A DNA stretch of 64,000 nucleotides from Pedobacter sp. BAL39 (GTDB lineage Bacteria; Bacteroidota; Bacteroidia; Sphingobacteriales; Sphingobacteriaceae), in contig NZ_ABCM01000011.1 in the NCBI RefSeq assembly GCF_000170795.1, positions 62,001 to 126,000 of the forward strand. The letters run 5' to 3'. Positions 1 to 7,755 of this stretch are shown here, in pieces. How positions within the stretch are numbered: position 1 is the first letter of the stretch; each line of letters begins with the position of its first letter. The position numbers and the translations under genes are program-made. A model generated the notes under the pieces. It did not search any database, had not been told where the DNA came from, and was given only the letters and a program-made list of their open reading frames with translations.

Positions 1-481
1 GCAGGCGGCGGATGATGTAAGACATATCCTCCTGGAAGCCAAACTCCAGTGCCTTATCAAATTCATCCAGCACGAGAGTGGTAATGGTAGACTCGTCAAA
101 GTTTTCGTGACGCAGGTGGTAGGCAATTCTCCCTGGCGTACCGATAAGTACGGCAGGAGGCTGTTCAAAGTTATTGCGTTCCGTTCTTACAGGGTGCCCA
201 CCATAACAGCAGTTCACCTTAAACCCTGTACCCATCTGACGGAATACCTGTTCAATTTGCAGTGCCAGCTCCCGGGAAGGGACCAGCACCAGCGCCTGCA
301 CCCCTTTTCTGGCAGCATCCAGGTTTTTGAGAACCGGCAGTAAAAATCCAAGTGTCTTGCCGGAACCTGTTGGTGCCAGCAAGACCACATCACCGCCCTT
401 CTCTGCAGCATCAAGAGACGCGCGTTGCATGTCGTTCAGTTTGGTGATCGCTAATTTCTCCAGTATCTTTTCTACCATCAT
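1..481 (-). CDS. DEAD-box RNA helicase, N-terminal part (cut by window edge)
   Basis: This is the first ~160 codons of an ATP-dependent RNA helicase; the rest lies beyond the window start. Translating the minus strand from the tandem ATG codons at 481/478 gives, in order, a Q-motif glutamine (about residue 19), Walker A APTGSGKT (about 36-43), motif Ia PSRELALQ, the TPGRI motif, and DEFD in place of DEAD as the Walker B box. These are RecA-like domain 1 motifs in correct spacing, so helicase identity is secure. The N-terminus is very short before the Q motif. The DEFD variant keeps the Asp-Glu pair needed for Mg-ATP hydrolysis. Family role: remodelling of RNA or RNPs in the cytoplasm; the exact substrate cannot be told from the N-terminus. 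Either of the two adjacent ATGs could be the start. Confidence 0.92.
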   Translation of the reverse strand, partial: MMVEKILEKLAITKLNDMQRASLDAAEKGGDVVLLAPTGSGKTLGFLLPVLKNLDAARKGVQALVLVPSRELALQIEQVFRQMGTGFKVNCCYGGHPVRTERNNFEQPPAVLIGTPGRIAYHLRHENFDESTITTLVLDEFDKALEFGFQEDMSYIIRRL

Positions 482-506
482 GGCACAAAGATAATGGAAT
501 TGAACG

Positions 507-725
507 CTAAAACTTCAAATACTTCTTGCGCAGGTGTCTCATGGAGCTATTTAACCGGGCGTCGAGGCTCATCAGCATCTGTCCGCGACGGGAGATCCAG
601 GTATACATCTTATGGTTTGCATTTTTAATGGGGGTATATACCTGCTCATCTAAGACCTCATGATAGTGGTTGGTAGCCCTGCTTTGTTGCAACATACAAA
701 ACTCGTTGATTAGTTCATTATTCAT
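507..725 (-). CDS. small hypothetical protein, 72 aa
   Basis: This is an uninterrupted 72-codon frame on the minus strand, oriented with the helicase and 25 bp upstream of it. The product is hydrophilic and basic at its C-terminus (RKKYLKF), without a signal peptide or obvious membrane segment. I do not recognise a family. Support comes from its position between two real genes without overlap, an ATG start, and two tandem short palindromes just upstream (743-777) that could be operator sites. It might be co-transcribed with the helicase. It could still be a chance frame. Confidence 0.45.
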   Translation of the reverse strand: MNNELINEFCMLQQSRATNHYHEVLDEQVYTPIKNANHKMYTWISRRGQMLMSLDARLNSSMRHLRKKYLKF

Positions 726-742
726 ATCCGATATGGTTAGGT

Positions 743-777
743 TAACGATGTTCGTTAGTTAAGGAACGTTGTTCCTT
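743..777. promoter_or_regulatory. two tandem palindromes upstream of the 72-aa gene
   Basis: Two perfect inverted repeats stand side by side: TAACGA-tgt-TCGTTA at 743-757 and AAGGAAC-gtt-GTTCCTT at 761-777. Each has a 3-nt centre. They lie 18-52 bp upstream of the minus-strand start at 725, where an operator or a 5' leader hairpin would be expected. No regulator gene is adjacent. The function is inferred from symmetry and position only. Confidence 0.35.
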
Positions 778-971
778 TGTTCAGTAGTATAACAATACCA
801 CTCCCAAAGGGTTTGGACAAATAAAAACAGCGAGAGGGGAAGCGGCTTTAATATGTTGAAAATTAGACAATTGTTAACAATAAAACAAGAGATAATTAAT
901 GCGATTTTAATTTATTAAAGGTATTTTTAGGAAACCTGTATACGGGTTGTTCATCAAAACACAATTAACGT

Positions 972-1445
972 ATGACCTGGAAAAAATTTAGCGGCGAAGT
1001 GATCCACTCGTCCATTTTAGAAGAAGTAGAGCAAGCCATCATCAGGGAAACCGAAAAGGGGTTCCATCTCAAGGTCTGTATCGGGACAGATTCTCAGGTG
1101 AAGGGTTCATTTACAGATTTCGCTACTGTCATTGTGCTCCTGAGGGAGCACCACGGAGGATTCATGTACATCCATCAGGAAAAGAGCCTGCAGAAGATGA
1201 GCATTAAAGAAAGAATGCTGGTTGAGGTGCAGAAATCCATTGAGACGGCTTATTCCGTCTGCGATCTCCTGGACCTTTATGACGTAGACCTGGAGGTACA
1301 TGCCGACATCAATACCAATCCGATGTTTAAGTCGAACAAGGCATTGAATGAGGCGATGGGCTACATCCTGAGCATGGGCTTTATCTTCAAAGCTAAACCG
1401 GAAGCCTTTGCCAGTTCTACCTGTGCAGATAAGATGGTACACTAG
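972..1445 (+). CDS. YkuK-family (DUF458) ribonuclease H-like protein
   Basis: The 157-residue product matches my recollection of the YkuK/DUF458 family, which adopts an RNase H-like fold. Visible features are the early GTDSQV motif (about residues 38-43), with an acidic residue where RNase H-fold nucleases carry a catalytic Asp, and a later EVHADIN segment with further acidic residues. The start ATG at 972 follows an AT-rich 246-bp gap, so the gene probably has its own promoter. Its stop codon at 1443-1445 directly abuts the stop of the convergent DUF4468 gene at 1446. No biochemical role is established for the family as far as I know. Confidence 0.8.
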   Translation: MTWKKFSGEVIHSSILEEVEQAIIRETEKGFHLKVCIGTDSQVKGSFTDFATVIVLLREHHGGFMYIHQEKSLQKMSIKERMLVEVQKSIETAYSVCDLLDLYDVDLEVHADINTNPMFKSNKALNEAMGYILSMGFIFKAKPEAFASSTCADKMVH

Positions 1446-2033
1446 TTACCATTTTTTATCCTGCGTAGAGATGACCGGAGCCTCTTTTTTCTGAGGAGCA
1501 GCCGGGCTGACGGCCGACATCTGCTGTTTAAACTGCCGGGCAAATTCGGCAGCAGACTTTTCTGTGGCGCTGACATAGGATTCCCACTCCGCAGCATTCA
1601 GCTTTCCCGGTTCAGTTTCCAGGGGTGTGCCAATGGTTGTGGAAGGCACAAAGTTCCCATACCTGTCGCGCTGATAAGGAATAAAAACAAAATCTGTCAG
1701 CCAAAAACGGTATTTACCTTCCCGCAGCCCGAGATACATATTGTAGGTCACCTCTCCCGAGGGGCGCGCCAGCATAAATGCCGTCTTGCGGATCACAAAT
1801 TTCCCCTGCACGGTACGCAGACTATCACCCGTCGCAGCAACAACCTTCAGGTCTTTAGCAACATCAAAATAAGCCTTGGCCCTCGCAGCGAGCACCGATG
1901 CTGCGGTATCCTTTTTATCTACCACCTCATAATACATCAGCTTACCACGTTCATCACGGGAGAGCTTGATGCCCTGTGCAAGTACCGCAGTACCAAAACT
2001 CAATAACAGACCTAACAGCGCAAGACTTTTCAT
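1446..2033 (-). CDS. DUF4468-like secreted protein
   Basis: The 195-residue product begins with a signal peptide (basic start, Leu-rich core, cleavage expected after the VLAQ region, about residue 20). The mature part resembles DUF4468 proteins of Bacteroidota: an early segment about turning K..YYEVV into product, a central YNMYLGLREGKYRFWLTDF strand pattern, and a C-terminal stretch about trimming sequences near SATEKSAAEF. The predicted location is periplasm or outer-membrane face. It lies immediately downstream of the porin terminator, so it is probably transcribed separately. Function is unknown. Confidence 0.7.
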   Translation of the reverse strand: MKSLALLGLLLSFGTAVLAQGIKLSRDERGKLMYYEVVDKKDTAASVLAARAKAYFDVAKDLKVVAATGDSLRTVQGKFVIRKTAFMLARPSGEVTYNMYLGLREGKYRFWLTDFVFIPYQRDRYGNFVPSTTIGTPLETEPGKLNAAEWESYVSATEKSAAEFARQFKQQMSAVSPAAPQKKEAPVISTQDKKW

Positions 2034-2045
2034 AAAAAACGGATT

Positions 2046-2077
2046 AAAAAAGAGGGCATCCGTAATGGGATGCCCTC
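2046..2077 (-). terminator. intrinsic terminator after the porin gene
   Basis: A 10-bp perfect stem (2052-2061 with 2068-2077, 6-nt loop) is followed, in the minus-strand direction, by a run of six or more T. It sits 25 bp past the porin stop at 2102 and closes the amt-porin unit. Confidence 0.85.
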
Positions 2078-2101
2078 CAAATATAGAAATGAAATTGAGA
2101 C

Positions 2102-3130
2102 TTAAAAAGCGTAAACCAGTGCCAACGAGAATTGCGATGCATTTTTCGAGGCGTCAATCAGGTTTTTCTTCAGGAAGCCACCCGCATCACCATTGTCAAA
2201 CCTGACCTCCGGGATGAAGGTAAGGCCACCTGACTTCAGGTTTCCCGACAGTGTAATTGCGGTTACGTCAGCATCAGCAGCACCGTCAGTACCCTTAGCA
2301 TTGAAATATTCACCCCTGATGCCCAAGGAGATGGCAGGAGTAAAAGCATTCTGAAGGTAAAGGGCGGCACCAGAGTAACCACCACCGTCATTATCTACCG
2401 AGTAGTCCGCTGCATTCAGACCGATCTTAATGCTTTCTGTAGCCTGATAAGAAGTCGTCAGATCCAGGATCGTACCAGTTCCTACCGCTCCATCAGATTT
2501 CCCGGAGAGAACATTCAGGTAAGCAGACCACCCTTCTACAGGAGATACCGCCAGCTGCGCGCCAATATGAGAAACCCCATTCATGTCCTGATACACATTC
2601 CAGTCGTTAAACAAACCCACCATCAGACTGATCTTATCAGTGAAGGCATAAGTTCCTTTGATCCCTGCATTCTGGAAAGGTCCCGCAGAGAACAGGTACG
2701 ACGTAGAATAGTTAAAGTTTCCTGTTGGAGGAATCACCTCATAACCTACAAACGTTCCCATAAATCCGGCCGTCATGCTAAACTTATCTGTAAAAGCGTA
2801 AGAAGCATATAAATTCTGGATGTTGAAGTCAGAGCCTGTGTTGTCATCACCAGAAACGAGCGAGCGGTACTGTCCACGTGGTCCAAAGGACAGCTCCCCC
2901 ACAAACGAAGCTTTGCCGGTAGTTTTCTTCAGGGCCAGGTCGATCATCCCAAGGGAAACCGAGTTATGGTCGTTGGCGAAGCTGGTTTTGATGTTGTTAG
3001 GCACTTTATTAAAATCATACTTATAATAGGTATCGACAGATCCGGAGATCTCTAAAGGAGTTGCCTCCTGAGCATATGACAATGATGCAAATGACAATGA
3101 TACTGCGGTAAATACTAATTTTAATTTCAT
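2102..3130 (-). CDS. outer-membrane porin (BBP2-like beta-barrel)
   Basis: The 342-residue product has a clear signal peptide (SLSFASLSYAQ, cleavage near residue 20). The rest alternates short amphipathic strands and turns, and ends in LALVYAF, a C-terminal aromatic beta-strand signature for barrel assembly. Segments such as SGSVDTYYKYDF and FMGTFVGYEVI are typical of the Bacteroidota BBP2/outer-membrane beta-barrel porin family. It lies 52 bp downstream of the ammonium transporter on the same strand with no terminator between them, and a terminator follows at 2046-2077. I infer that it gives ammonium or another nitrogen source a route across the outer membrane. The specific substrate is not shown by the sequence. 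Confidence 0.85.
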   Translation of the reverse strand: MKLKLVFTAVSLSFASLSYAQEATPLEISGSVDTYYKYDFNKVPNNIKTSFANDHNSVSLGMIDLALKKTTGKASFVGELSFGPRGQYRSLVSGDDNTGSDFNIQNLYASYAFTDKFSMTAGFMGTFVGYEVIPPTGNFNYSTSYLFSAGPFQNAGIKGTYAFTDKISLMVGLFNDWNVYQDMNGVSHIGAQLAVSPVEGWSAYLNVLSGKSDGAVGTGTILDLTTSYQATESIKIGLNAADYSVDNDGGGYSGAALYLQNAFTPAISLGIRGEYFNAKGTDGAADADVTAITLSGNLKSGGLTFIPEVRFDNGDAGGFLKKNLIDASKNASQFSLALVYAF

Positions 3131-3182
3131 AGTTTGTTTTGGTTTGAGGTTGAGAATTCAGATGGTTATTTTGAATTAGGCG

Positions 3183-4559
3183 TTAATGCTCGTTGTCTAC
3201 TTCGGCACCCGTTGAAGCAACAATAAGGGTTCCCTGGAAGTATTTTTCGTTGTGCTGAGAAGCATCAAGACCTGCTTCTTCCTCTTCAGAGGTTACACGG
3301 ATTGGCTGGATCAGGTTGATCAGTTTGAAGATTACGAATGACATCACAAAGCTGAAGATGACCACAATCACTACCCCTTTTAACTGGGTGAAGAAGAATT
3401 CAGGGTTTCCGTAGAACAGACCGTCAACACCAGCGCTGTTTACTGTTTTGGTAGCAAAAACACCAGTAAGCAACATACCAACGATACCACCCACACCATG
3501 GCAAGGGAATACGTCCAGTGTATCATCAAGACTGGTTTTAGATTTCCATACTACAGCAAGGTTAGAGATTACCGCAGCAATCACACCGATGAAGATACTG
3601 GAAGGAATGCTCACGAATCCGGCGCCAGGAGTGATGGCCACAAGACCTACAACCGCACCGATACAGAAACCAAGTACCGAAGGTTTTTTACCTCTGGCAA
3701 CATCAAAGAACATCCATGACAAACCAGCGGCACCCGCAGCAATATTAGTAGTAGCAAAAGCAGATACTGCAAGACTGTTGGCACCAAGCGCAGAACCCGC
3801 GTTGAAACCGAACCAGCCGAACCATAATAAGCCGGTACCGATCAGCACGTAAGGGATGTTCGCAGGAGGTACTTCCTGGTGTTCCTGGTGACTTCTTCTT
3901 CTTTTCAACACCAGCGCACCAGCAAGGGCCGCCATACCAGCAGAAATATGCACAACAGTACCACCGGCAAAGTCAAGCACGCCCATTTTGAAGAGGATAC
4001 CATCGGGATGCCATGTCCAGTGTGCCAATGGAGAGTATACAAACAGGGCGAACAATACGATGAAGAGGATGTAAGAGGTGAAACGGATACGTTCAGCAAC
4101 GGCACCTACTACCAGTCCTGGCGTGATGATCGCGAACATCAGCTGGAAAAGGGCGAATAACGTCAACGGAATGGTTGGCGCCAGGCTCCATGATGGTCCG
4201 GAGTTCACTCCCTGGAAAAACAGGAAAGTAGTGGGATTTCCGATCAGCCCGTTGATGGACTCACCGAAAGCCAGACTAAAGCTGACAGTTACCCATAGCA
4301 CACTGATGATCCCTGCAGCAACCACACTCTTAATCATGGTAGATAAAACGTTTTTACGATGAACCATACCGCCATAGAAAAAGGCAAGACCTGGAGTCAT
4401 CAGAAACACGAGAGCCGTAGCAACTAGTATAAATGCAACGTCTGGACCACTATATTTTCCTTCATCAAAGTTAGGAAGCAGCGGTACAAAAAGAGCCAAA
4501 AGTGCAATTACTGATAAAATTGCAAATGGACCCACCTGTTTAAATAAAATTTTAGCCAT
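3183..4559 (-). CDS. amt: ammonium transporter (Amt/MEP/Rh family)
   Basis: The 458-residue polytopic protein carries Amt landmarks: FFYGGMV near the first helices, the Asp-containing region preceding FAGGTVVHISAGMAALAGA (first conserved pore histidine), and HGVGGIVGML (second pore histidine). About eleven hydrophobic helices are visible. Amt proteins conduct ammonium as NH3/NH4+ through a trimeric inner-membrane channel. The C-terminal tail ends in a hydrophilic segment after SEEEEAG. No glnK/PII gene follows, although this is the common partner of amt in many bacteria; the next gene is a porin. The AT-rich 330-bp upstream region probably holds the promoter. Confidence 0.95.
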   Translation of the reverse strand: MAKILFKQVGPFAILSVIALLALFVPLLPNFDEGKYSGPDVAFILVATALVFLMTPGLAFFYGGMVHRKNVLSTMIKSVVAAGIISVLWVTVSFSLAFGESINGLIGNPTTFLFFQGVNSGPSWSLAPTIPLTLFALFQLMFAIITPGLVVGAVAERIRFTSYILFIVLFALFVYSPLAHWTWHPDGILFKMGVLDFAGGTVVHISAGMAALAGALVLKRRRSHQEHQEVPPANIPYVLIGTGLLWFGWFGFNAGSALGANSLAVSAFATTNIAAGAAGLSWMFFDVARGKKPSVLGFCIGAVVGLVAITPGAGFVSIPSSIFIGVIAAVISNLAVVWKSKTSLDDTLDVFPCHGVGGIVGMLLTGVFATKTVNSAGVDGLFYGNPEFFFTQLKGVVIVVIFSFVMSFVIFKLINLIQPIRVTSEEEEAGLDASQHNEKYFQGTLIVASTGAEVDNEH

Positions 4560-4889
4560 AATTATTAGATTTTACTTGTTTATTATTAAATACTGTTGGT
4601 TAATTTTTATAAAACTAGTAAATAAATCGATTTTTATGAAATTAACACAAACAAAATCACTCAAAAGTTGTATAAATCACAACAAAAAGCATGAATGTAG
4701 CGTATAAACCAAAACAAATAAGGCTATCATTCTAATAAACCATCAAAAAAGTGCTTAAAAAATTGTGATTTTATAAAATTGTGTAAAATATGAGCGGTAA
4801 AAACTGACAAAAATGTAAAAATGGTTTTTCCGGTAAAAAAACATCTGCAAAAACAATTTTGGATTTCAGAATGTATCTTTATCAGAGCT
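4560..4889. other. AT-rich intergenic region between divergent amt and START-like gene
   Basis: This 330-bp non-coding stretch is strongly AT-rich. It contains a 12-bp perfect palindrome (ATTTTA-TAAAAT, 4768-4779) and otherwise no convincing hairpin, small gene or RNA. It must hold promoters for amt (minus) and for the START-like gene (plus), but I could not assign a clear -33/-7 pair to either. Confidence 0.5.
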
Positions 4890-5363
4890 ATGAAATCATA
4901 CCATCTATTTTTCAGCCAGCGGCTGCCCATCCCATTGCCTGAGGCATGGGATTTCTTTTCCTCACCGATGAACCTGGCCAGGATCACCCCAAAGGAAATG
5001 GCCTTCCAGGTGACTTCAGACCCGAAACACATCGAAAAGATGTATCCCGGGATGATCATCACCTATAAGGTATCCCCAATGCTTGGGATCAAGCTAAACT
5101 GGATGACGGAGATCACACAGGTTGCACACGAAAAGTATTTTATTGACGAGCAGCGTTTCGGTCCCTATCAGTTCTGGCACCACCAGCATCACTTCAGGGA
5201 GATTCCGGGCGGTGTAGAGATGAACGACATCTTAACCTACGGCATGCCAATGGGCATATTGGGCAGAATGGCAAACCATCTGTTTGTAGCAGAAAAACTA
5301 CAGCACATTTTTGAATACAGGAAGAAAAAGATTATTCAGCTTTTTGGCGATTACGCTACCTAA
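4890..5363 (+). CDS. SRPBCC/START-like domain protein
   Basis: The 157-residue product from ATG 4890 begins with the pattern of the SRPBCC superfamily used by Bacteroidota cell-division-inhibitor-like or cyclase-like proteins: basic strand, PLPEAWDFFSSPMNLARITP, then PGMIITYKV and a later FREIPGGVEMNDILTY. This fold makes a deep hydrophobic ligand pocket. An in-frame upstream ATG at 4821 would add 23 residues. I prefer 4890 because the family's conserved first strand begins directly there. The ligand is unknown. Its stop lies one base from the stop of the convergent radical SAM gene. Confidence 0.78.
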   Translation: MKSYHLFFSQRLPIPLPEAWDFFSSPMNLARITPKEMAFQVTSDPKHIEKMYPGMIITYKVSPMLGIKLNWMTEITQVAHEKYFIDEQRFGPYQFWHHQHHFREIPGGVEMNDILTYGMPMGILGRMANHLFVAEKLQHIFEYRKKKIIQLFGDYAT

Positions 5364-5364
5364 G

Positions 5365-6321
5365 CTATCCCGCCACAGGAACGTAAGCTGAGCCCTGCAC
5401 AACACCGCGGCGCTCAATTTCCTTATCTATATAAGTCTGAATGGCCGATTTGTTAAGACCCCAGTTCGGCGCAATCAGCAGGTCCCAGTCGGAGATGCCG
5501 AAAAGGCGCTGAATGACAATGTCTGGCCTCAGCAGAGGGATCAGCTTACACAGCAGGTCGGTATATTCTTCGAGCGAAAACAATTTAAAAGGTTCCTTTT
5601 TATACTTCACCCCCATGATGGAGCCTTCCACAATATGAAGGTGGTGGAATTTTACAAACTTGATCTGGGGAAAGCGGTTAATTTCATGGATATATCCAAG
5701 CATCATCTCCTCAGTTTCCCATGGGAAGCCAAAAATGGTATGCACACAAAGGTCGAGTTTGGAGTTCTCCAGCAGCTTTACAGCTTCAACGAATTCACCA
5801 TGACTACAGCCCCTGTTGATCTTTTCGAGTGTTTCGTCATAGATAGACTCCATGCCCATCTCCAGATCCACATCGTAGCGGTCGGCATAACTCTCCAGTA
5901 GCGCTACCTTCTCGGCATCAATGCAATCCGGTCGTGTTCCGACAGAAAACCCAACCACATCCTGCGGATTAATGGAAAGGGCCTCATCGTACATCATCTT
6001 TAAATAATGCGTTGGCGCATAAGTATTGGTGTTGGGCTGAAAATAAACGATGAACTTATCTGCTTTATAAAAGCCTTTACCACGCTCCATGCCCTGTTCC
6101 AACTGCTCGCGGATGGTAGGGAGCTTTCTTGATAACTCGGGCGTAAAAGAATCGACATTACAATAAGTGCATCCACCGTATCCTTTACTACCATCACGAT
6201 TTGGGCAGGTAAAACCACCGTCCACAATCACCTTGAACACACGCTGCCCGTTATATTTCTCTTTCAGGTGTGTACCGTAATTCCTATATCCCTTTATCCC
6301 TAAATCTAGTAATGTTCCCAA
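5365..6321 (-). CDS. TIGR01212-family radical SAM protein (YhcC-like)
   Basis: The 318-residue product shows the family's N-terminal cluster motif CPNRDG...GGCTYC (about residues 35-52) for the [4Fe-4S] centre. It then shows FQPNTNTYAP, VGFSVGTRPDCI, LEMGMES and HTIFGFPWET, all ordered as in YhcC-type radical SAM enzymes with a TIM-barrel core. The first codon is TTG at 6321. No ATG lies in frame before the conserved region, and a -7 element TACTTTTG at 6342-6349 places the transcript start only a few bases upstream, which supports the TTG. The reaction of this family is not well defined in my knowledge. Confidence 0.9.
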   Translation of the reverse strand: MGTLLDLGIKGYRNYGTHLKEKYNGQRVFKVIVDGGFTCPNRDGSKGYGGCTYCNVDSFTPELSRKLPTIREQLEQGMERGKGFYKADKFIVYFQPNTNTYAPTHYLKMMYDEALSINPQDVVGFSVGTRPDCIDAEKVALLESYADRYDVDLEMGMESIYDETLEKINRGCSHGEFVEAVKLLENSKLDLCVHTIFGFPWETEEMMLGYIHEINRFPQIKFVKFHHLHIVEGSIMGVKYKKEPFKLFSLEEYTDLLCKLIPLLRPDIVIQRLFGISDWDLLIAPNWGLNKSAIQTYIDKEIERRGVVQGSAYVPVAG

Positions 6322-6341
6322 TGCTGCTTTTATTTGATGTA

Positions 6342-6349
6342 CAAAAGTA
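6342..6349 (-). promoter_or_regulatory. -7 element of the radical SAM gene
   Basis: TACTTTTG on the minus strand fits the Bacteroidetes -7 consensus TAnnTTTG. It lies 20 bp upstream of the TTG codon at 6321 and implies a short leader, which decides the start of that gene. Confidence 0.55.
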
Positions 6350-6360
6350 CGCTTTTAAAT

Positions 6361-6924
6361 TTATTTATCTTTATCCACACGCATTCCCTCCAGCTCAGCC
6401 ATGTATCTGGAAAAAGCCTGCAGGTACGTTGCCCCCTGCTGAGCGGGCGCTTCCAGAAAATGCTTGAAGTCCTCCAGGTCATTCACTGTAAAGCCCATGC
6501 GCACAAAAAGCTCCTGATCGACTTTCCAGTCCTCCAAACGCACCTTTTTCTGTCCTATTTTACGGTATAGCGACAATCCGTAGGCAAAATCCTTATACTC
6601 GGCGGTTTTTCTGAAATTATTAAAGAAGTCCACAATTGTCCGGTAGGTAGCCGGTTTTCCGGCCCTCACTTCCTGCAGCATGATCACCCCAAGCATCGGA
6701 CCTTTCAGAAAGGCGCTATCCACACTATCAAAGTTGCCACAGTGTTTCAGGATCTCAATATCCCGTTTTAAGGCGAGGTCTTTTTCGTCGGATTTATGTT
6801 TCACAAAGTAAGGCTGCTGATCCAGCAACACCTTACAATCTACATCAGACTGACTAACCCCCCTCAATCCGGCAAATAACAATAACAGAAGCACCACTAA
6901 TCTCACATTCATTCGCTTTAACAT
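6361..6924 (-). CDS. secreted hypothetical protein
   Basis: This is a 187-residue protein from the ATG at 6924, with a basic start and a Leu/Val-rich signal peptide ending near GLRGVSQ. Cysteines in the mature part (VDCKVLL, LKHCGNF) could pair in the periplasm. The rest is mixed helical and ends in a lysine-rich tail. I do not recognise a family. An upstream in-frame start at 6942 is unlikely because a -7 element TATCTTTG (6940-6947) covers it; a downstream ATG at 6912 is an alternative. The gene stands alone between the radical SAM gene and a divergent membrane protein. Confidence 0.7.
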   Translation of the reverse strand: MLKRMNVRLVVLLLLLFAGLRGVSQSDVDCKVLLDQQPYFVKHKSDEKDLALKRDIEILKHCGNFDSVDSAFLKGPMLGVIMLQEVRAGKPATYRTIVDFFNNFRKTAEYKDFAYGLSLYRKIGQKKVRLEDWKVDQELFVRMGFTVNDLEDFKHFLEAPAQQGATYLQAFSRYMAELEGMRVDKDK

Positions 6925-6939
6925 ACAATTGATGAACTG

Positions 6940-6947
6940 CAAAGATA
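6940..6947 (-). promoter_or_regulatory. -7 element upstream of the secreted hypothetical protein
   Basis: TATCTTTG on the minus strand matches TAnnTTTG, 16 bp upstream of the chosen ATG at 6924. It overlaps the alternative upstream start and so argues against that start. Confidence 0.5.
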
Positions 6948-7016
6948 CAGCCGCAGATTTTCATTGGCTTAACTTTTGCGTGATTTTCATTTTATTAATG
7001 AAACTGATTTATACGA

Positions 7017-7676
7017 ATGTCTATACTCTCCCGCATTTTCTATTTCTTTGGTCACCACGGCTTCCTGGCCTTTCTGCTTTTAATGGTGATTGGAATCCTG
7101 ATCTTCATCAAACGACAAAACATCTTATATGTAGTACTCGCTTTTCTGATGGGAATGGCCAATGTATTTACTGGGCAGTTTGTAAACTCCCTATTCCTGA
7201 ATGCTTTCGGCGTACGGAGCACGGCTGTGATCACAGATGCCGAAGAGACCAGCTCACAGCTGAACGACCAGAACATCTGGGAGTATCAATATATTGTCAA
7301 AGGCCTTGACGGCGAATACACAAAAGGCAGCTTTTCCACCACCACGGCAAGCCTGTACCCCATTGAGAATGAAATCCACATTCCTGCTCCCGGTAAGCCG
7401 TTTCCGGTAAAATTTATCCGCGGTTATGAGCGGAACATCGTGGTGCTCAGTGACGAATCTGTGGATGGCATGCAGCTCAAAGAAAACGAGCTCCTCAAAC
7501 CCGTGCAAAAGGCAAAGATCCAATATGAGACCGACCCCAATTACCAGCCCTTTGTAGAGGAATACAGGCAAGCCCTAACCAAATACCTGAAGCTCAGTCA
7601 GCAACCCAATCTTGACCGTTACAGGAAAGAGCTCCAAAAGCTGGATCATACAGAAGCCACATCCACAACTCTGTAA
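7017..7676 (+). CDS. membrane-anchored hypothetical protein
   Basis: The 219-residue product has two N-terminal hydrophobic helices (about 15-30 and 36-60), followed by a soluble domain. The soluble part has the feel of a DUF3592-like beta domain (WEYQYIVKGLDGEYTKGSF, then PGKPFPVKFIRGYERNIVVL), in which a strand pair follows a membrane hairpin. That comparison is tentative. The C-terminal ~60 residues are charged and helical (KYLKLSQQPNLDRYRKEL). It is divergent from the secreted hypothetical gene and 79 bp upstream of selO on the same strand, so it could be co-transcribed with selO. Confidence 0.7.
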   Translation: MSILSRIFYFFGHHGFLAFLLLMVIGILIFIKRQNILYVVLAFLMGMANVFTGQFVNSLFLNAFGVRSTAVITDAEETSSQLNDQNIWEYQYIVKGLDGEYTKGSFSTTTASLYPIENEIHIPAPGKPFPVKFIRGYERNIVVLSDESVDGMQLKENELLKPVQKAKIQYETDPNYQPFVEEYRQALTKYLKLSQQPNLDRYRKELQKLDHTEATSTTL

Positions 7677-7755
7677 GCGCAGTTCCACATTTCAACAATA
7701 ATTACCCAGATCAGCGTGAATCTTCGGATATTGCCGGGGTTAAAACTTCCCTAAC

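Noticed and set aside
853-918. 21-codon ORF beginning MLKIRQLL before ykuK-like gene
   Set aside because: Low complexity AT-rich sequence with no composition or context support.
4727-5062. 111-codon minus-strand frame across the START-like gene
   Set aside because: Runs antisense to a well-supported START-like coding frame and has no protein-like pattern; a shadow frame.
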